Assembly: GCA_032164295.1 (NCBI GenBank)
Contig: JAJHTX010000001.1
Location: 2,418,001 to 2,482,000, forward strand
Length of the DNA stretch: 64,000 bases
Direction of reading: 5' to 3'
Source of the DNA: Inonotus obliquus
Lineage: Eukaryota > Basidiomycota > Agaricomycetes > Hymenochaetales > Hymenochaetaceae
Shown here piece after piece: positions 22,513 to 34,900 of this stretch (position 1 is the first letter of the stretch; the number at the start of each line of letters is the position of its first letter). The notes below the pieces were generated by a model that saw only the letters and a program-made list of their open reading frames with translations, made no database searches and had not been told where the DNA came from. The position numbers and the translations under genes were made by a program.

Positions 22513-23884
22513 TCAAATGTGGTAACTCATAGCGTCTAAATTCATGTTGCGGTATCTGCAAACGATTCGGTGATCCAGAATGACCCCAAAAGTAGGAAAC
22601 CCACAATAATAGTAGTCGTCGATTAGGGGCATCCAGTCTTGAATGAAAGCGCTTAATAGCCCAAGAACAGGAACCCTTGCCGTCTTGGCCGCAAAGGCTT
22701 CCAACTTTGGTCTAAACACAAAAGTGAGCAGTGTGTACAATGACACATCCTAACTTTCCTTACCTTGTATACGACTGCCATAACGAACCACGAAGTAGAT
22801 TCCACATAATGTCGCGATCACGTCGGGCGTATTCGCTTCGTTCGAGCTCTGACGATGTCGGAGGAACTCGTCTCAGATACCGAGCGAACAGTTCGAGGGA
22901 TAGTGACACAATTAGTGGATTCGTTGACTTTGGATTTCTGCTAATGATGCTGACTATGTGACAGTCAGGTTGTTATCCATTGCCGAAAAAAGGTCACAAA
23001 CCATAAATCAACGGCCTTAAGATGTAGAGAATTTCCGCCATCCAATCTGTTGGAGAAGTGAGTTCTCGCATAAGGGCTGTGGGATTTTTAACCGAAGATG
23101 TGGTTAACGCCTTTGGCAGCAGGTACTCCTCGACAGGAGCCTCGCATGCCAACGCGCCAGGCTTGCTCAAACTAGGCGCTAGAAAGATATGGTTGTTCCG
23201 TAAGTGCTCAGGAGTCATCAACGGGGACTGGGACTGGGACGATGGTGCCAATGTAGGCGAAGACGTCCCAGATTGAAGTTCAATAGCCGCCGGATCAAAG
23301 TCGCGCTCTGGAAGCGGTGGTGCAAGTAAAGGACGACGTGTTACTTTGAGAATCATAAATCGAAGAAACGCTCTACAAGCAGGTTTGCAATGCTCGACGG
23401 TAGGGATTGGATGGAGGAACATACTTTATAAATTCAAGCAGAATGATCACCCTCCACCTCGCCTTGCTTGATACTTTCCTCCGCAGACCCATCTCAACGA
23501 GGAGCTCCACGAAGCGGATGACTTCCAGGGCTCGAGCGGCCCACTTGTAGCGCGGAGACTTGCTCGACCATCCCCGCGTGTATCGCGAATGCGGCGAAGG
23601 AGGGAGCAAAGGCTGATGCTTTGGATCCGCGCGGGCGATACGCGAAAGAAGCGTGTCATGGTACAAGCTCATAAGGTTGAGCGAAGCAGACACTGGGTAG
23701 GTTGCTTAAAGTCGAGCAAGCGACGAACGAAGGTGGGATACTCACAAGCTTCAGACGCTAACTCCGCATCCTTAAAACGACCGGGTAAGAACCAGGTCAA
23801 AGACCTCAGTGATGATTCAAGAGTTGATATAGTACTAGCATTATTGAGCAGGAAGTTTTCGTAATGCTCGATAGCCGATGGCAT
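22513..23884 (-). CDS. PEX16: Peroxisomal membrane protein Pex16
   Basis: Peroxin that acts in the ER and peroxisome membrane, recruiting Pex3 and membrane proteins. The start ATG 23884 opens MPSAIEHYENFLLNN, followed by the conserved ESSLRSLTWFLPGRF segment. After an intron come the LMSLYHDTLLSRI helix and the RYKWAARALEVIRFVELLVEM and VILLEFIK hydrophobic regions. Further exons contain the Pro/Ser-rich linker, EILYILRPLIY and the C-terminal KLEAFAAKTARVPVLGLL with DDYYYC. These are recognisable Pex16 blocks. The 3' end is uncertain: reading straight through gives a stop at 22513, whereas a 65-nt intron would give a C-terminus ending near LIEKPQLEVF at 22484. Confidence 0.87.
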
Positions 23885-24528
23885 TTGGCTGTGACGAGGG
23901 TTGAACAACGTTGGAAATGGAGAGGAACGATGAAGCTGCTTGAATAACACGCGCGGCTTCCATTTTCAGCTGATTTCCCCCTCTATATTCTCCCAGGCTC
24001 ACAAAAAAAAAATCTCGTCTCGTAATATCAACAACCAAGTGCTGTGCCCAAGTGCCTTTTTTATGCATATTACTGTGCATTTCTGTCGTGCAGAAGGGCG
24101 GGATCAAAAGACGGACACGAGGCAAAGATATTCCTAGTTACACAAAGACGATCACTATGGGAGTACAGTACACGAGGCATACGTCCTGTACTATTCGTCA
24201 ATAGGACTGGAATATGTTGGCGGCGCTGTAGTGAATGCTATATAAGTGTTGAGGATATATACAGAGTCCGGAATGGTCGGAAGGAAAGGAGCAGGTGATG
24301 ATGGGATGTGAGTATGTATTGCAAGAGAAGTTCCGAAGGGAGGAATGATGATAATGGCCCCCTGCGCTGGCTGCCTCGAGGCAGTCGGTGCCCTTGACTA
24401 ACAAGCCATCCTCCCTTTCGTCCTGCCACACTGCAGGTTCTCATCTGTCCACACGAGCCACTCCCTTCCGTCTGGTTCGTAGCTTTTAATACCAAGTCGT
24501 ACTCTGTTCAATACCATGATCTTGCCAG
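23885..24528. other. Intergenic, divergent promoters
   Basis: 640 bp between PEX16 and the 917-residue unknown. No supported gene or repeat. Confidence 0.5.
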
Positions 24529-27506
24529 ATGCACGCTCATAATCCCAACAGTAGTCCTAATGCCCTCTCCCAACATCAGTCCTCTCACGGAGTCTGCGGC
24601 GCTCTCGACCCTCCCGGTCGATCAAAGAAGACAAAAACGGGCTGGCGATATATCCAGTTAACAGATACCCCAGAAGAGCTTCGAGTTAGTCCCTCTCCAC
24701 TCTCGTCCGTGTCGTCTTTCTCATTTCACATCGTTATCTGTAGGTCTTGTTGCCACCCCGTCCAGCGGCAATATACGCAAATCTACTCAAGGTTGAAGCC
24801 TACAATCTAGCAAAGAAGTCGGACGATACAGATACCCTGCGGGAGATACAACGATGTCAATATCTCAAAGATGTCATGGTCAAACGATGTCAAAGGCTGG
24901 TGCAAGATATTTTACGAGTTATTTCCTCCACTCCCGGCTCTCGCCCTATTTCCGTCTTTGAGGCACCAGGGGATTTCAAAGTCAACAGGCTCGAACAATG
25001 GTGGGAAGAAATGGAGCCACAAGTCAAGACGAAAGCCCGTGCAAAGCGTCAAGGTGTGGTCAGCAGTTCTTCAATTGGAACGTGATCTCATTGATACCAT
25101 TTCGTTATTAGTGCATGCTGAACGACACAGTAGGATGCAGAGCAGTATTTCTACAGCAACACTTTCTCCGAGCAAGATTCGTGCACACAACGGCAGCTAC
25201 GCAGAAGTAACCCAAGGAACTGTACTTGCGCAACCTCAGCACACCGTTGACGCACAAGCTTCTCCAGCGGCGCATAGGAAGCGACCAAGCCCGTTAACCG
25301 TACCTGCTCCGGGATATACCGTCTCCGCACAATCCTCTCCGTCAGTAGCACAGGTACCTCGCTCACCAAACCGCTCTTCGCGGCGCACTTCCATTCAGGT
25401 TTCTCCTCAGGTGCCTCAACAACGACCAGCCGCTGTTCAAGTCCCAGTGTACTCAAACTCTCCAGTAGCCTCACCGCTGGAGTCCCCATATAACCCATCA
25501 TTTGATCCTAACCAATCCAGTCCGATGCTTCAGTCTCACTCTACACCAGCTGCAACTCATCTGGGCATACCTCCGTCGGCTCACTCTCCGAATGTACCCG
25601 TGATGGCTTCAGCGACTGTAGATAAGAATCCCTATGGTTCTGCGGAAGCGCTAGCTGAGACAGTTTCGCATATGGATCCATCGTATCTCAAGAATCGTTT
25701 CCAGGCCACGTATATGCTCTCCCCATCCAACTCGAGTTCTTCTCCGTCATCAACTGGTAGTAAAGCTCCTGGACATTCGCCTCAGATTCCCGCAGGCGGG
25801 CGGGATAATGTCGGGGGATATCTCCACGCTGGGCCAGGCCATGCCGCGTACTCCCGGGCTCATGGATCACTCTCGATGCCGCTTCCGAACAGCGCAAGTT
25901 CTTCTCACTTCGAGAAGGACCATAGGAGACGTGCGACTGTCGATTGTGAAGATACAGACAGGAGCGTTCCGAGGCCGAAAGGGTACATGTACAGAGAGGC
26001 ATATGATGCTGCCTCCGGACTACACTACAATGATAATGCCTACGGAATGCAAGGCGTTCAGAAACACGATGGTGATCGTAATACTTCGGGAATGCGGCCT
26101 GCAACGCGGATGCTTAATCACGGTCTCTTGGCAGGTGGATCTCCACACAGCTCGACGGGATCACAAGGATCTCCACGATTACGAGGTTCGCCGGGGGCAT
26201 CTTATATCCTGGAGAACTCTCCTCGTTCGCAAAACAGCCCTGGTAAAGGAGCACAAGTGCGAAGCTATGGTTCAAGCTTGACTGTGGACCAGGCTTACGG
26301 TCACTCAAGCGGCGGCTCCACCAACGGGTCACCCAACCTTCTGACACCCGACCCTGTGCTTTCTCGCTCGCAGAGAGGCCACAGTGAATACGAAGCACAC
26401 GCGAGCAGACAAGCTTTACCGGTGCAAACTGAGACCGGAGGTAGACAGGTCCGACGTATAGGATCGCGGCGTGACCTACATGATCCTAGTCGTGGTGCCG
26501 CAGCAGGTGAGCCCGTCGTACCACCGGCAGAGTACTATGCAACACAGACAAGATCCCCACGAAGGAGTCCTGCTCCTGCCCCGAGTGCGCAACTGCCGGT
26601 TGAACCTGAGTATTATCAACGTGGCAGGACGCGTCGTGGCGAAGGCTCACCCCGGCGACAGTATGATGCGTCTCCCCGTCGAGGTGAAGCCGTCATTCCC
26701 GATATGGCTGCATTCACACCGAGTGTTAGCAACCGAAATAGTCGCTATACCTCTGGGGGTTCAAGCGTTTCTGAGCCTATCATCCCGGATGTCTCATTGA
26801 TTATTGAAGCGGAAGTCAGCAGAAATAAAGGTGACCGCATTCGACGAAGACTCGTCCCACTTCAGAGCTCTTCTGAAGAGGGAGGTAGTCGGTATCAATC
26901 CGACCTCGAGTCCTCCTACTCTTCCTCTGATGAAGAAGGTGATTTTAATCCCGGAGGAGGGTACTACAAGCTTCCGTACCGACCTCGCGACGGTTATGGA
27001 TCTGGTTACGAGGGCGAAATAGGAGTCGTGAAACCCCGGGCACCATCTCGTCCCGCCTCACGGTCACCATCCCGCGGCATCCTCAAACGCTCTAGTAGCG
27101 TATGCAGCCAAAGATCAAACAAGAGTGTGAGACTTGAAATACCAAGGGATCGGAGAGCGCTCGAGGAAGTGCGTGATGCAGAGGATAAGGTCGACCAAGC
27201 GCGTAAGTTCACTTCTATGGCTGTTTCATCAGTTATGCCTCTAATTTCGCACAACAGAGAAACACCTGGACGAGTTGAAGAGACGGAAAGGAAGCCGAAC
27301 GAAGACCACTGATGCAGAGATTCAGAAAGCTGCAGAGGCAGTCGACCAGGCAAAGCGAAGCTTGAAGGAAAAGGAGTACGAATATGAATCGATTCGTAAG
27401 TCATTCGTCAATGATTCCGATTTCGAAAAGAGCTCAAATTTATACAGTTGCAGCTTTGAAAGCCAAGCGGTCGGACCAGAACGAAACAGAGCCACGTTAT
27501 GTCTAA
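24529..27506 (+). CDS. Hypothetical 917-aa protein: helical N-terminus, disordered middle, coiled-coil end
   Basis: Five exons (24529-24684, 24744-25053, 25112-27202, 27258-27395, 27448-27506) join in phase. Residues about 35-150 look folded and helical (GWRYIQLTDTPEELR, AAIYANLLKVEAYNLAKK, LKDVMVKRCQRLVQDILR). The next 600 residues are rich in Ser, Pro, Gly and Gln with no domain. The last 120 residues contain a basic patch, DQAQKHLDELKRRK and a Lys/Glu-rich coiled coil (EIQKAAEAVDQAKRSLKEKE). I do not recognise the family. The layout suggests a scaffold. The 62-nt intron at 25054-25111 is needed to link the N-terminal domain with the long middle exon. Confidence 0.75.
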
Positions 27507-27671
27507 TGTAATCGTTACTAATGCATCTAATACATCTGCACATTACTTGATCCGTTGTTTATGTCAGTAGTAGTCTACTTCTATTTGTGCAAATAATCTA
27601 GAGTAAATAAGTTAGGTGTCGGACTTCGACAAATAAATTAGCAGCTTTCCAGCCTAGAATCAAATGCATCC

Positions 27672-30241
27672 TTAAATTTTGCGAGACCATTTCTTCTTCG
27701 CCTGTACGTGCCAGTATCGAACAATTGCAATTATACAGGCACCGTTGAGCAAAGAAGCACTCATGATGGCAAAGAAACCCGAGAATGGATGGTCTGATTC
27801 CTCGCTATTTGGAACAGTGACGTTCATCGAGAACAGTCCTGTACAATCGGTTAGTTCTGCCTTTAATACAATTCAACCTCCACACCTACCGAGTAGAACT
27901 TGTATGCTAACAATTGTAATCGAAACAACAGTCAAGACAAGAATCGCCGTATCCGTGCCTCCTTTCGTTAGGCATTGAGTGACCCGGAGTTGAGACAGAT
28001 AGGCGGGATGCGAGTGGCTCAACATCCTCTCGTAGTGACTGAGTGATTGTTGCAGGGTTGCTATATGATCTTGATGAAAGGTGAATAAGTCCAGCCAACA
28101 TAGCAGGAGCCTATCCTACCTTGGATGTCGCCCATATAAATTGCGATTTCACCATCAATGGGCGTATCCAAACCGAGACCAGTTTTGTTCACACCGGCAG
28201 AGGCAAGGATGAGTCTCTTGCGAATCTGCGTGATGACATCTCCCTTCGTACCGAGAAGGCGACCCAATGACTAGATAGAAGTTTTATAAACCAGCTAGGA
28301 AGATAATTGGAATGAGATTTACAGTTACGATACGCCTTATTGCCGCTATTTTGAGCAATGTTTTCAGAGTGGTCGTCATTGATTCTACATCCTCAGCGTT
28401 CTTCTCTGCTCCCCATGTCTTGTGCATCTTCTGAGAAGCCTGCTTTAATCGACGCAAGGAGCTGAAGCATAAGTCGGATACTCGGATATTCAAGGGCAAC
28501 ATAGAAGCTTCTTTCTCCTTGTCCACACATTTTTCGTCTGCCGAAGCCCTGAGGTGGTCAGAAAACGCCTTTTCATCATTAAACTCCGTCGAACTGCCAC
28601 CGTCCGATTCGTGCGTAGACGAAAAGGATTTGCCATCGGCAATCGACGAGGTCTTTGAGTGTAATCCTCCCAAGACGAGAGAGTCAACTTCTTTGATCTC
28701 CTTGTCGATCGATGAAAGTATTGGAAAGAACTGAACATAACATAATGTAAGGTTGTGAACTAAGAAGAGGTCTGGAAACGACCAGCGTACCGCATCAACG
28801 ATAGAATCCATGAGTCCATGTGCAATCCAATCTAGACCAAGGCTCGTCATTGCATGCCGTATACAAGTCAGTAAGACTCACCAGATGACAGATCAAGTGT
28901 GTGCTGCATCTGCAAGATTCGGCTGCGAAGCTTCTCTGTGTGCTCCGAGATATCTTCAAAATGGAACTGAAAAGTTGTAAGCTGTTCGACACACGTAGAA
29001 ACAAGTGATCGGCATTACCGAACATATACCCTCAGCAAAAACAATTATATACACGTTCACGGCACCCGCAACACCATCATCCGCCAAGCTAGAAGGAAGG
29101 CTTTCTATCCCATCATTGCTTTGCATCCTGAACTGCCGAAAGCGTTCTCTGGACCGCTCGCCTTCAAGAGCTCGAAACACTATGAAGTAGTAACCCAGTC
29201 TAGGAAATAGCTCCAATTTCTCTCGAGGGTCTCTGTGAAGTATATCTTCTAACGTGAGCGGGTGAAGGTGAAGAAGCTAAAGAATGAACACACACGAGTC
29301 AACTATGAGAAGCGGCAATGACAAGAAGAGAGACCACTTACTTTTCCAATTGAACGCAGGTCATCCCAGGATGGACTTGCCACATCTAGCCACCAGCATT
29401 TATGAGTTGCACTGATTCTGGCAGCTTTTGAATTTGAAGGAGTTGCTTGATTCGCAGTAGGACCTTTGCCTTTGCCCTTGTTCGCTGCCCGCTTCAGTTT
29501 CGCCGACTTCTTCAGCGCAGAATCCAATTGAGTTAGAATCGGTGGCAACGACCCCGTCCTTACGACCCGCCTACCCTTCTCTTGCTCGCTGACGATGTCA
29601 TGGAAATGAGCCTCATCTAGGGCAGACTCCGAAGGGAGGAGAAGCGTGAATTCGCGTGGAACAACCCTGAACTCCTCGTGTGCCCTCCTGAGAGCTAAAA
29701 ACGCTCGTTCATGGGCCGCATTAAGGACAGATGCTGAGCTAGAGTACCGCCTCCCCTTCTTCCGGCGAGTGGCAAGTGTACGCGTTGTGGAAGAAGCTGA
29801 CGAAGAGGACGATGTCGTACTCGATGCAGAAGATTGTGCCCTGGCCCAACGCGTAATTGCAGCTTCGACGACACCCGCAAGGGCACCAAGACGACGACCG
29901 ACATTCAAAGATGAGCTTGACGAGGAGGACGAGGAGGACGATAAAAAGGAATGCGCCACAGACACCTCATCTTCGTCCAAGGGTCTCTGCACAGTGGGTT
30001 GCCTCTCGCCACGGTAAATATCAGAGCCTGTGGTTTCGGCATCCTGTCTTTTGCCCGAGAATGCTTCGCAGATACTGAGTCGTGGAAAAGCTAAACCGTC
30101 TACTGCTGAGAGGCGTTCATCTCCAGGAGGAGGCGGTGGCAAGTCAAGTAGGGAGGAAGAAGCGGGACGAGACTGTTGCGAAGACAGCAAGTCCAAGTCG
30201 TTATCGAGCTCAATATCTGTACTCGCAGAGACGTCGACCAT
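27672..30241 (-). CDS. CorA/ALR-type magnesium transporter with SMN in place of GMN
   Basis: Mg2+ channel of the CorA superfamily, probably plasma or vacuolar membrane like yeast Alr1/Mnr2. ATG 30241 starts a 300-residue Ser- and Arg-rich N-terminal region with a run of serines. The conserved cytosolic domain follows in several exons: HPLTLEDILHRDPREKLE, LGYYFIVFRAL, FEDISEHTEKLRSRI and DSIVDAFFPIL. The C-terminus has two membrane helices: ILVLTVVSITIVSIQVLLGLF, then SMNVTVP, then FFAIMSASLLNGACIIAIV and a basic tail. The pore signature at the end of helix 1 is normally Gly-Met-Asn; here the first residue is Ser (codons 27830-27822). Selectivity may differ, or Ser may be tolerated. Confidence 0.88.
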
Positions 30242-30389
30242 CCTGCGAGGAGGGTTGCATTGACTGCAGTGGCGGAGGTGGAGATTGTGCGGAGAGTGAA
30301 AGAGCGTAAAATAAAAGAGTTAGTTCCATGGAAGTCGAAGCACTCAAAACGGCACGTTCATCCCATTTAAAAATAACTACCTCCTAAAT

Positions 30390-30395
30390 CACGTG
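30390..30395. promoter_or_regulatory. CACGTG palindrome upstream of the Mg2+ transporter
   Basis: AATCACGTGG, 149 bp before the start codon at 30241, in the short space below RRP36. Role inferred. Confidence 0.3.
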
Positions 30396-30428
30396 GAGAA
30401 TATATGAATATATCTTAGGAACAGAGTA

Positions 30429-31728
30429 CTACTGAATACCAAGTTTCCGTCTCTTGCTTGGTCCACCGTTTCCGACAAATGTCGGCCGTCGCTTCTTCTC
30501 TTTCTGGCCGACTTTCTTCTGTCTTTTCTCTATCGCTTTCCGAACCGCCAACCGACCGCCACTCTCCGCCAACGCATCATGACGAGCTCTGAGCAATAAT
30601 TCTTTTTTCGCCACTGGTCATGACACGTTCATGAGTAAGATCAGTAATGACTTGTACTAGAGTTTACTTACATTTCTTCAAATGCCATTCACGTTTGCCT
30701 GTTTTTCTTCGTTCCTTTTCTTCTCGCCGAGACTGGTCAAGAGCCTGCCGTTCAACACTCTCCTTTCGATCCCGATTAACTGCGCTCTCCACCCTCTTCT
30801 GCGCTCTCTCAAGCCTATCCACTTCCTCCTCCCATGATTCCCTTTGATCTCTGGGTGAGGAACGGAGCATATTTCGAGCCCGCTTGAGGTTTTCCTTCAA
30901 TGACTCCAGCTCCGATTTGTGCAAATCCGCCAAAAACGAGTAATTCTTTTGAAACGCTTGACGTGAATTGTCATCGGACAAAGACGAGAATCGAGGATCA
31001 CGGTGGTTCTGCAGGTTACTCTTCAGTGATTGCCCGAGTTCCAAAATGCAACATGCGAACCACATTCTTCACTTCGACCACCTGTCTCCTTCGTGTTACT
31101 GGTCGCTTAGAAGACATTTCTACAGGGCTATGAAGAAGGATATCGAACCAAGCAAGTAGAGTTTAACCAGAGAGGCCACTTACGCATGCTTGTGAGCCCG
31201 CTTTGAAGGCTTTTTGGCGTCGGGCCTTGCTCGCGAGGGTGCATAAGACACGTTCTGCGTTGATTCATCATCATGCTTTACTAGGTCACCGTCGCTAGCT
31301 GAGTCCTCACTGTCCGATACGGGCTCGACACGAGCTTTGTCCAAAACTCGACGGGCCTTCAGAAGGCTACCGTAAGATAAAGACGAGATGTCATCCTTGC
31401 TAGATTGCTAAAATAATGGTCGAAATTAGATAAACTCTTCAAGATGTCAAGATTGACCTACCTTTGACGCACCATCACCATTTTCCTTCAGGGGTTTCAC
31501 TCCAGTTATATCCTGGTCTTCGTCTAGCTCGTCCCACCGAGCAACGCGCGGTGCATCTATGTCTTGTTTATCGTCGTCAGTGCTCTCTCCCGAGCCCAAC
31601 TCTTCCGAGCCTTCAGCATCGCTCCATGCACTAGATGAGTCTGCTTCTCGATAATCCGACTCTTCCTCAGAACTGTGGAGTTCTCTCCTGCCCGTAAAGC
31701 GTAAGTTCTTTAAATTTGTTGTTGTCAT
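30429..31728 (-). CDS. RRP36: rRNA biogenesis protein Rrp36
   Basis: Nucleolar factor for early pre-rRNA cleavage in the 90S/SSU processome. The N-terminus is acidic and Ser-rich (SSEEESDYREADSSS). The diagnostic block is SSKRPVTRRRQVVEVKN joined by splicing to NHRDPRFSSL, the core of the DUF947/Rrp36 domain, followed by a long charged coiled coil (SELESLKENLKRAR, RRKTGKREWHLKK) and a C-terminal KKRRP, FVGNGGPSKRRK nuclear-type basic tail. I placed the start at ATG 31728; two in-frame ATGs lie upstream, the farthest at 31851. At least four introns are present. It sits head-to-tail with the Mg2+ transporter gene, 188 bp apart. Confidence 0.88.
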
Positions 31729-31983
31729 GGTTTTGTTTTGGGCACTATTTTTCCTGGATATTGCAGCCGAGAGCCTCATCGCAGAATGCGTGACTGGCAG
31801 GCGAGAAAGTTTGAGTTTATTGCGCCAGATGATCGGCAAGAAGATCGACATCGAATCGACATCCTATGTTTATGTACGTAATGATTTGAATGTGCCGTCC
31901 GCCGTCCAATACATCCAACGATACAGAACTGCCGATACAACATTTACATGATACAAGGATGTCCAAGAATAATAGAGATAAAA

Positions 31984-34900
31984 TCATGTATCGTCCGTCC
32001 TCTCCATTTTAACATACCTGCCGCTTTCGAGCTTCACGTCCAAGGCAATTCCTTTGGTTATAATCCCAGTCCTCCAGAGAGGCGTGAGGCCGAGCCATAC
32101 ACCAAGCTTCGCAAGCCAGCCTGATTCTCTTTGATAGTCTTTTATCGGATCGTCCAATAGGCCTTCCCAACGATAGATCGGTCTCGCTCGAATCGACACG
32201 TCATCAAGGTCTGTTCCACCGCCAGTACCAAGGGATGACGATCGAGCATGTGTAAGTGCGTCAATAGCTGATAAGTTGAGCTCGGAAGCGCCTTCTCCAA
32301 CGTGAAGCAGGACAGCCTATTATAATGAGGGGTTAGAATTCGAAGTGGTACTCAGGCGTATACCATACGTACGTGGCCAGAGTTGCGGAAGACAATCTCG
32401 CTCAGCCAAAGGTACATCTTGTTTATAAGACCGGGATGAAAGAACGCATTGTAAGAGGACTTTCCATACAATCCTCTCTGACGTAAAAATGCTTCTAACG
32501 CAGCACGTGGTAACGGTGTGTAGGCGATGGATGTTGGATAATACGGGCTAAAATCGCGTTCGTGTAAACGTAAATTCTTGATCGTGTCACAATTCCGTCG
32601 CCATAGATCGTCCTGTTTGCCATATGAGGCGCGTTCGTTAAGGGTAGGCGAAGTAGCTTACCCAGAATATGTACCACCACGCCGTTGCCTCTGACAATAC
32701 TGCTCGCTCATAGCGTTCATAGCCGGCAACAAATACATCCGCCGCTCCTAGTACCAGGTCTCGAACCCTTAAGTCCTGTTCTTGCTCTGCAACCGTTTGC
32801 ACGATCTGATTGTACCTCTGCGGCCTGTTGTATATGTCCAATAAGAAGCGATAGCTAAGCACCATCGCTTTATGTATGCACTCTCTATGGTGATACCTCC
32901 GAAAGTCCTTGATAATCTGTTCGACTATTGGAATTCGCTCAAATATGAGTACCTGGTTCATTGCAAGAAAACGAGCCAAATTTGGTGTCAGCTCCCACTC
33001 ATCGCTTAGACCCAGTACATCTCCGGAAACGTTAATATCGTTTCTGTAAACCAGCTCGACATTAAACCCGCTGCCGAAGTCTACACCTCGCCAGACGAGT
33101 CGTCCCTTTCGGTGGATCCTGATAATGCAGGTGCGTAACCGCAGAATACGTCGTGCGCGGTATCGAGGACCAAGACAACAACACCGTCTATGATGGCTTC
33201 CGACAGGCTGGGGAAACTTTCAATCAGGATGTCCTAGATCAATTGAATTCCTTACTTCACGGTACTCGTACGGCCACAAGCAAATCTGACCGTCCAAGGC
33301 ACGAAGTGCGAGACGTAGCTGGCGCTTCCTCTGTGCCAACTTACTCCCATTTAACCGCACGTAGGCCGCAAATTGTTCCATGCGGCTGAGAATAGCCCCA
33401 CCACCATCATCGTATCGGAAAACCTGTCGTCAAGGTTGAGGAGAAACATGAGGGAAAAGGTTGAAACTAAGACACACTAGTGTTGGAGGGTATGGGATCC
33501 ACCAGGCCGTACCGAACCGGGTCAGGGATCCATTAGAACCATCGTGTCCGTTCCAAAGCATATCTGGACCGGTATATTCGCGCTGTATGCAGTCCCACAA
33601 CGCACAATTCTTTTCACGGTCGCCCAATGCTCTAGAGGCCTTCGAGTACTCTGTCAAGCCGATCTCGCGAAGTATCTGTATGATCAGTGTCGTCAACTAC
33701 ACCGTTTCTCGCTGTCTTTATCACGACACTACCTTGAGATTTTCGACATGCCTCTCCGCAGGAGATCCCGTAAACCCCAGCAGATATGGGGGAAATTCAG
33801 AGTCCTTCGCACTTGCATAGAGCATGGGCTGATCACTCGGGATTCGACAATCATGCGATGTTAATAGGAGCGTTGATATCGTCTCTTGCCATGTGCGTCT
33901 TTTGACGTGTGGCGATGAAGTTGATAAATCAATTCTGTAAAACGTATCAGCGCAGTTTCGGTGGGTAGAGCTGAAAAAAGACCTTGGAGAGAAAATATCA
34001 ATGCCTAAAAAATATTTTGAGGTATTATCACAAGAGGATGAGAGAACCATAGCATACTGAAATCCATTCTTCCGGTTATTCCTGTTCCTTTGTAAGTATG
34101 TCGACCCCAAACCGAAATGAAGCAATACACTCACGTTTTACAATGCGTTGCATCCAAGAAAAATTCATGCAAGTGAAATCTGATAGCGAAGAGGGCTCTT
34201 TAACGTAAAAAAACTGTCCAGTCCAAGGAGTACTTACAAACGGCAAATCCATACGTCAATATGTAAATTCTGTCATACATGTAAGCCATGATCAAGAAAT
34301 GAGTATCCAATAACTGCTTACATATAGAGAACTGGTCCGTTTAGGATGGCAACTCCAGGTACGTCCAGAGCAACAGCAAGTCCGACAAGCGAAGTGAGAA
34401 AATAACTTAACCTCGATATCCATTCGCTAGCATTATTAACGGGATCGATAAACGGCGCGCGAAAGCACTGGAGCAAGAAGAAAAAGAGCATAGCTGTAGA
34501 GAGCACTGCTTGCCGAGAGATGGCGACGTGACTGCGAGATAAAGTACGAAATAAACAATTGTCCGGAGAGATGATAGAGACGACAAGTAGTGCGCTTAAT
34601 TTAGCGAATAAGTAAGTTGATTTGTACGTTCCCCAGCCGCGTCTGAATTCTAATGCATGATGATTAGCTGCATTGTAGTTGAACAACTGCAAAGGAAACT
34701 CGGACATACCCGAATAAAGAAAGGACATTGGGTGACTGTCTCTTTCAAGGAGACGTTGGTATTCGCGATCCAACTCAGTCGTACCTCTGCGGGACCCTCT
34801 CTCTGTGAAGCGATCGACCTTGGGGGCTACTTGATTTATAATTTGATGAAGACGCAAAGGGAACCAGATTGTCATCTGACTTGAAGTATGAATACCCGTA

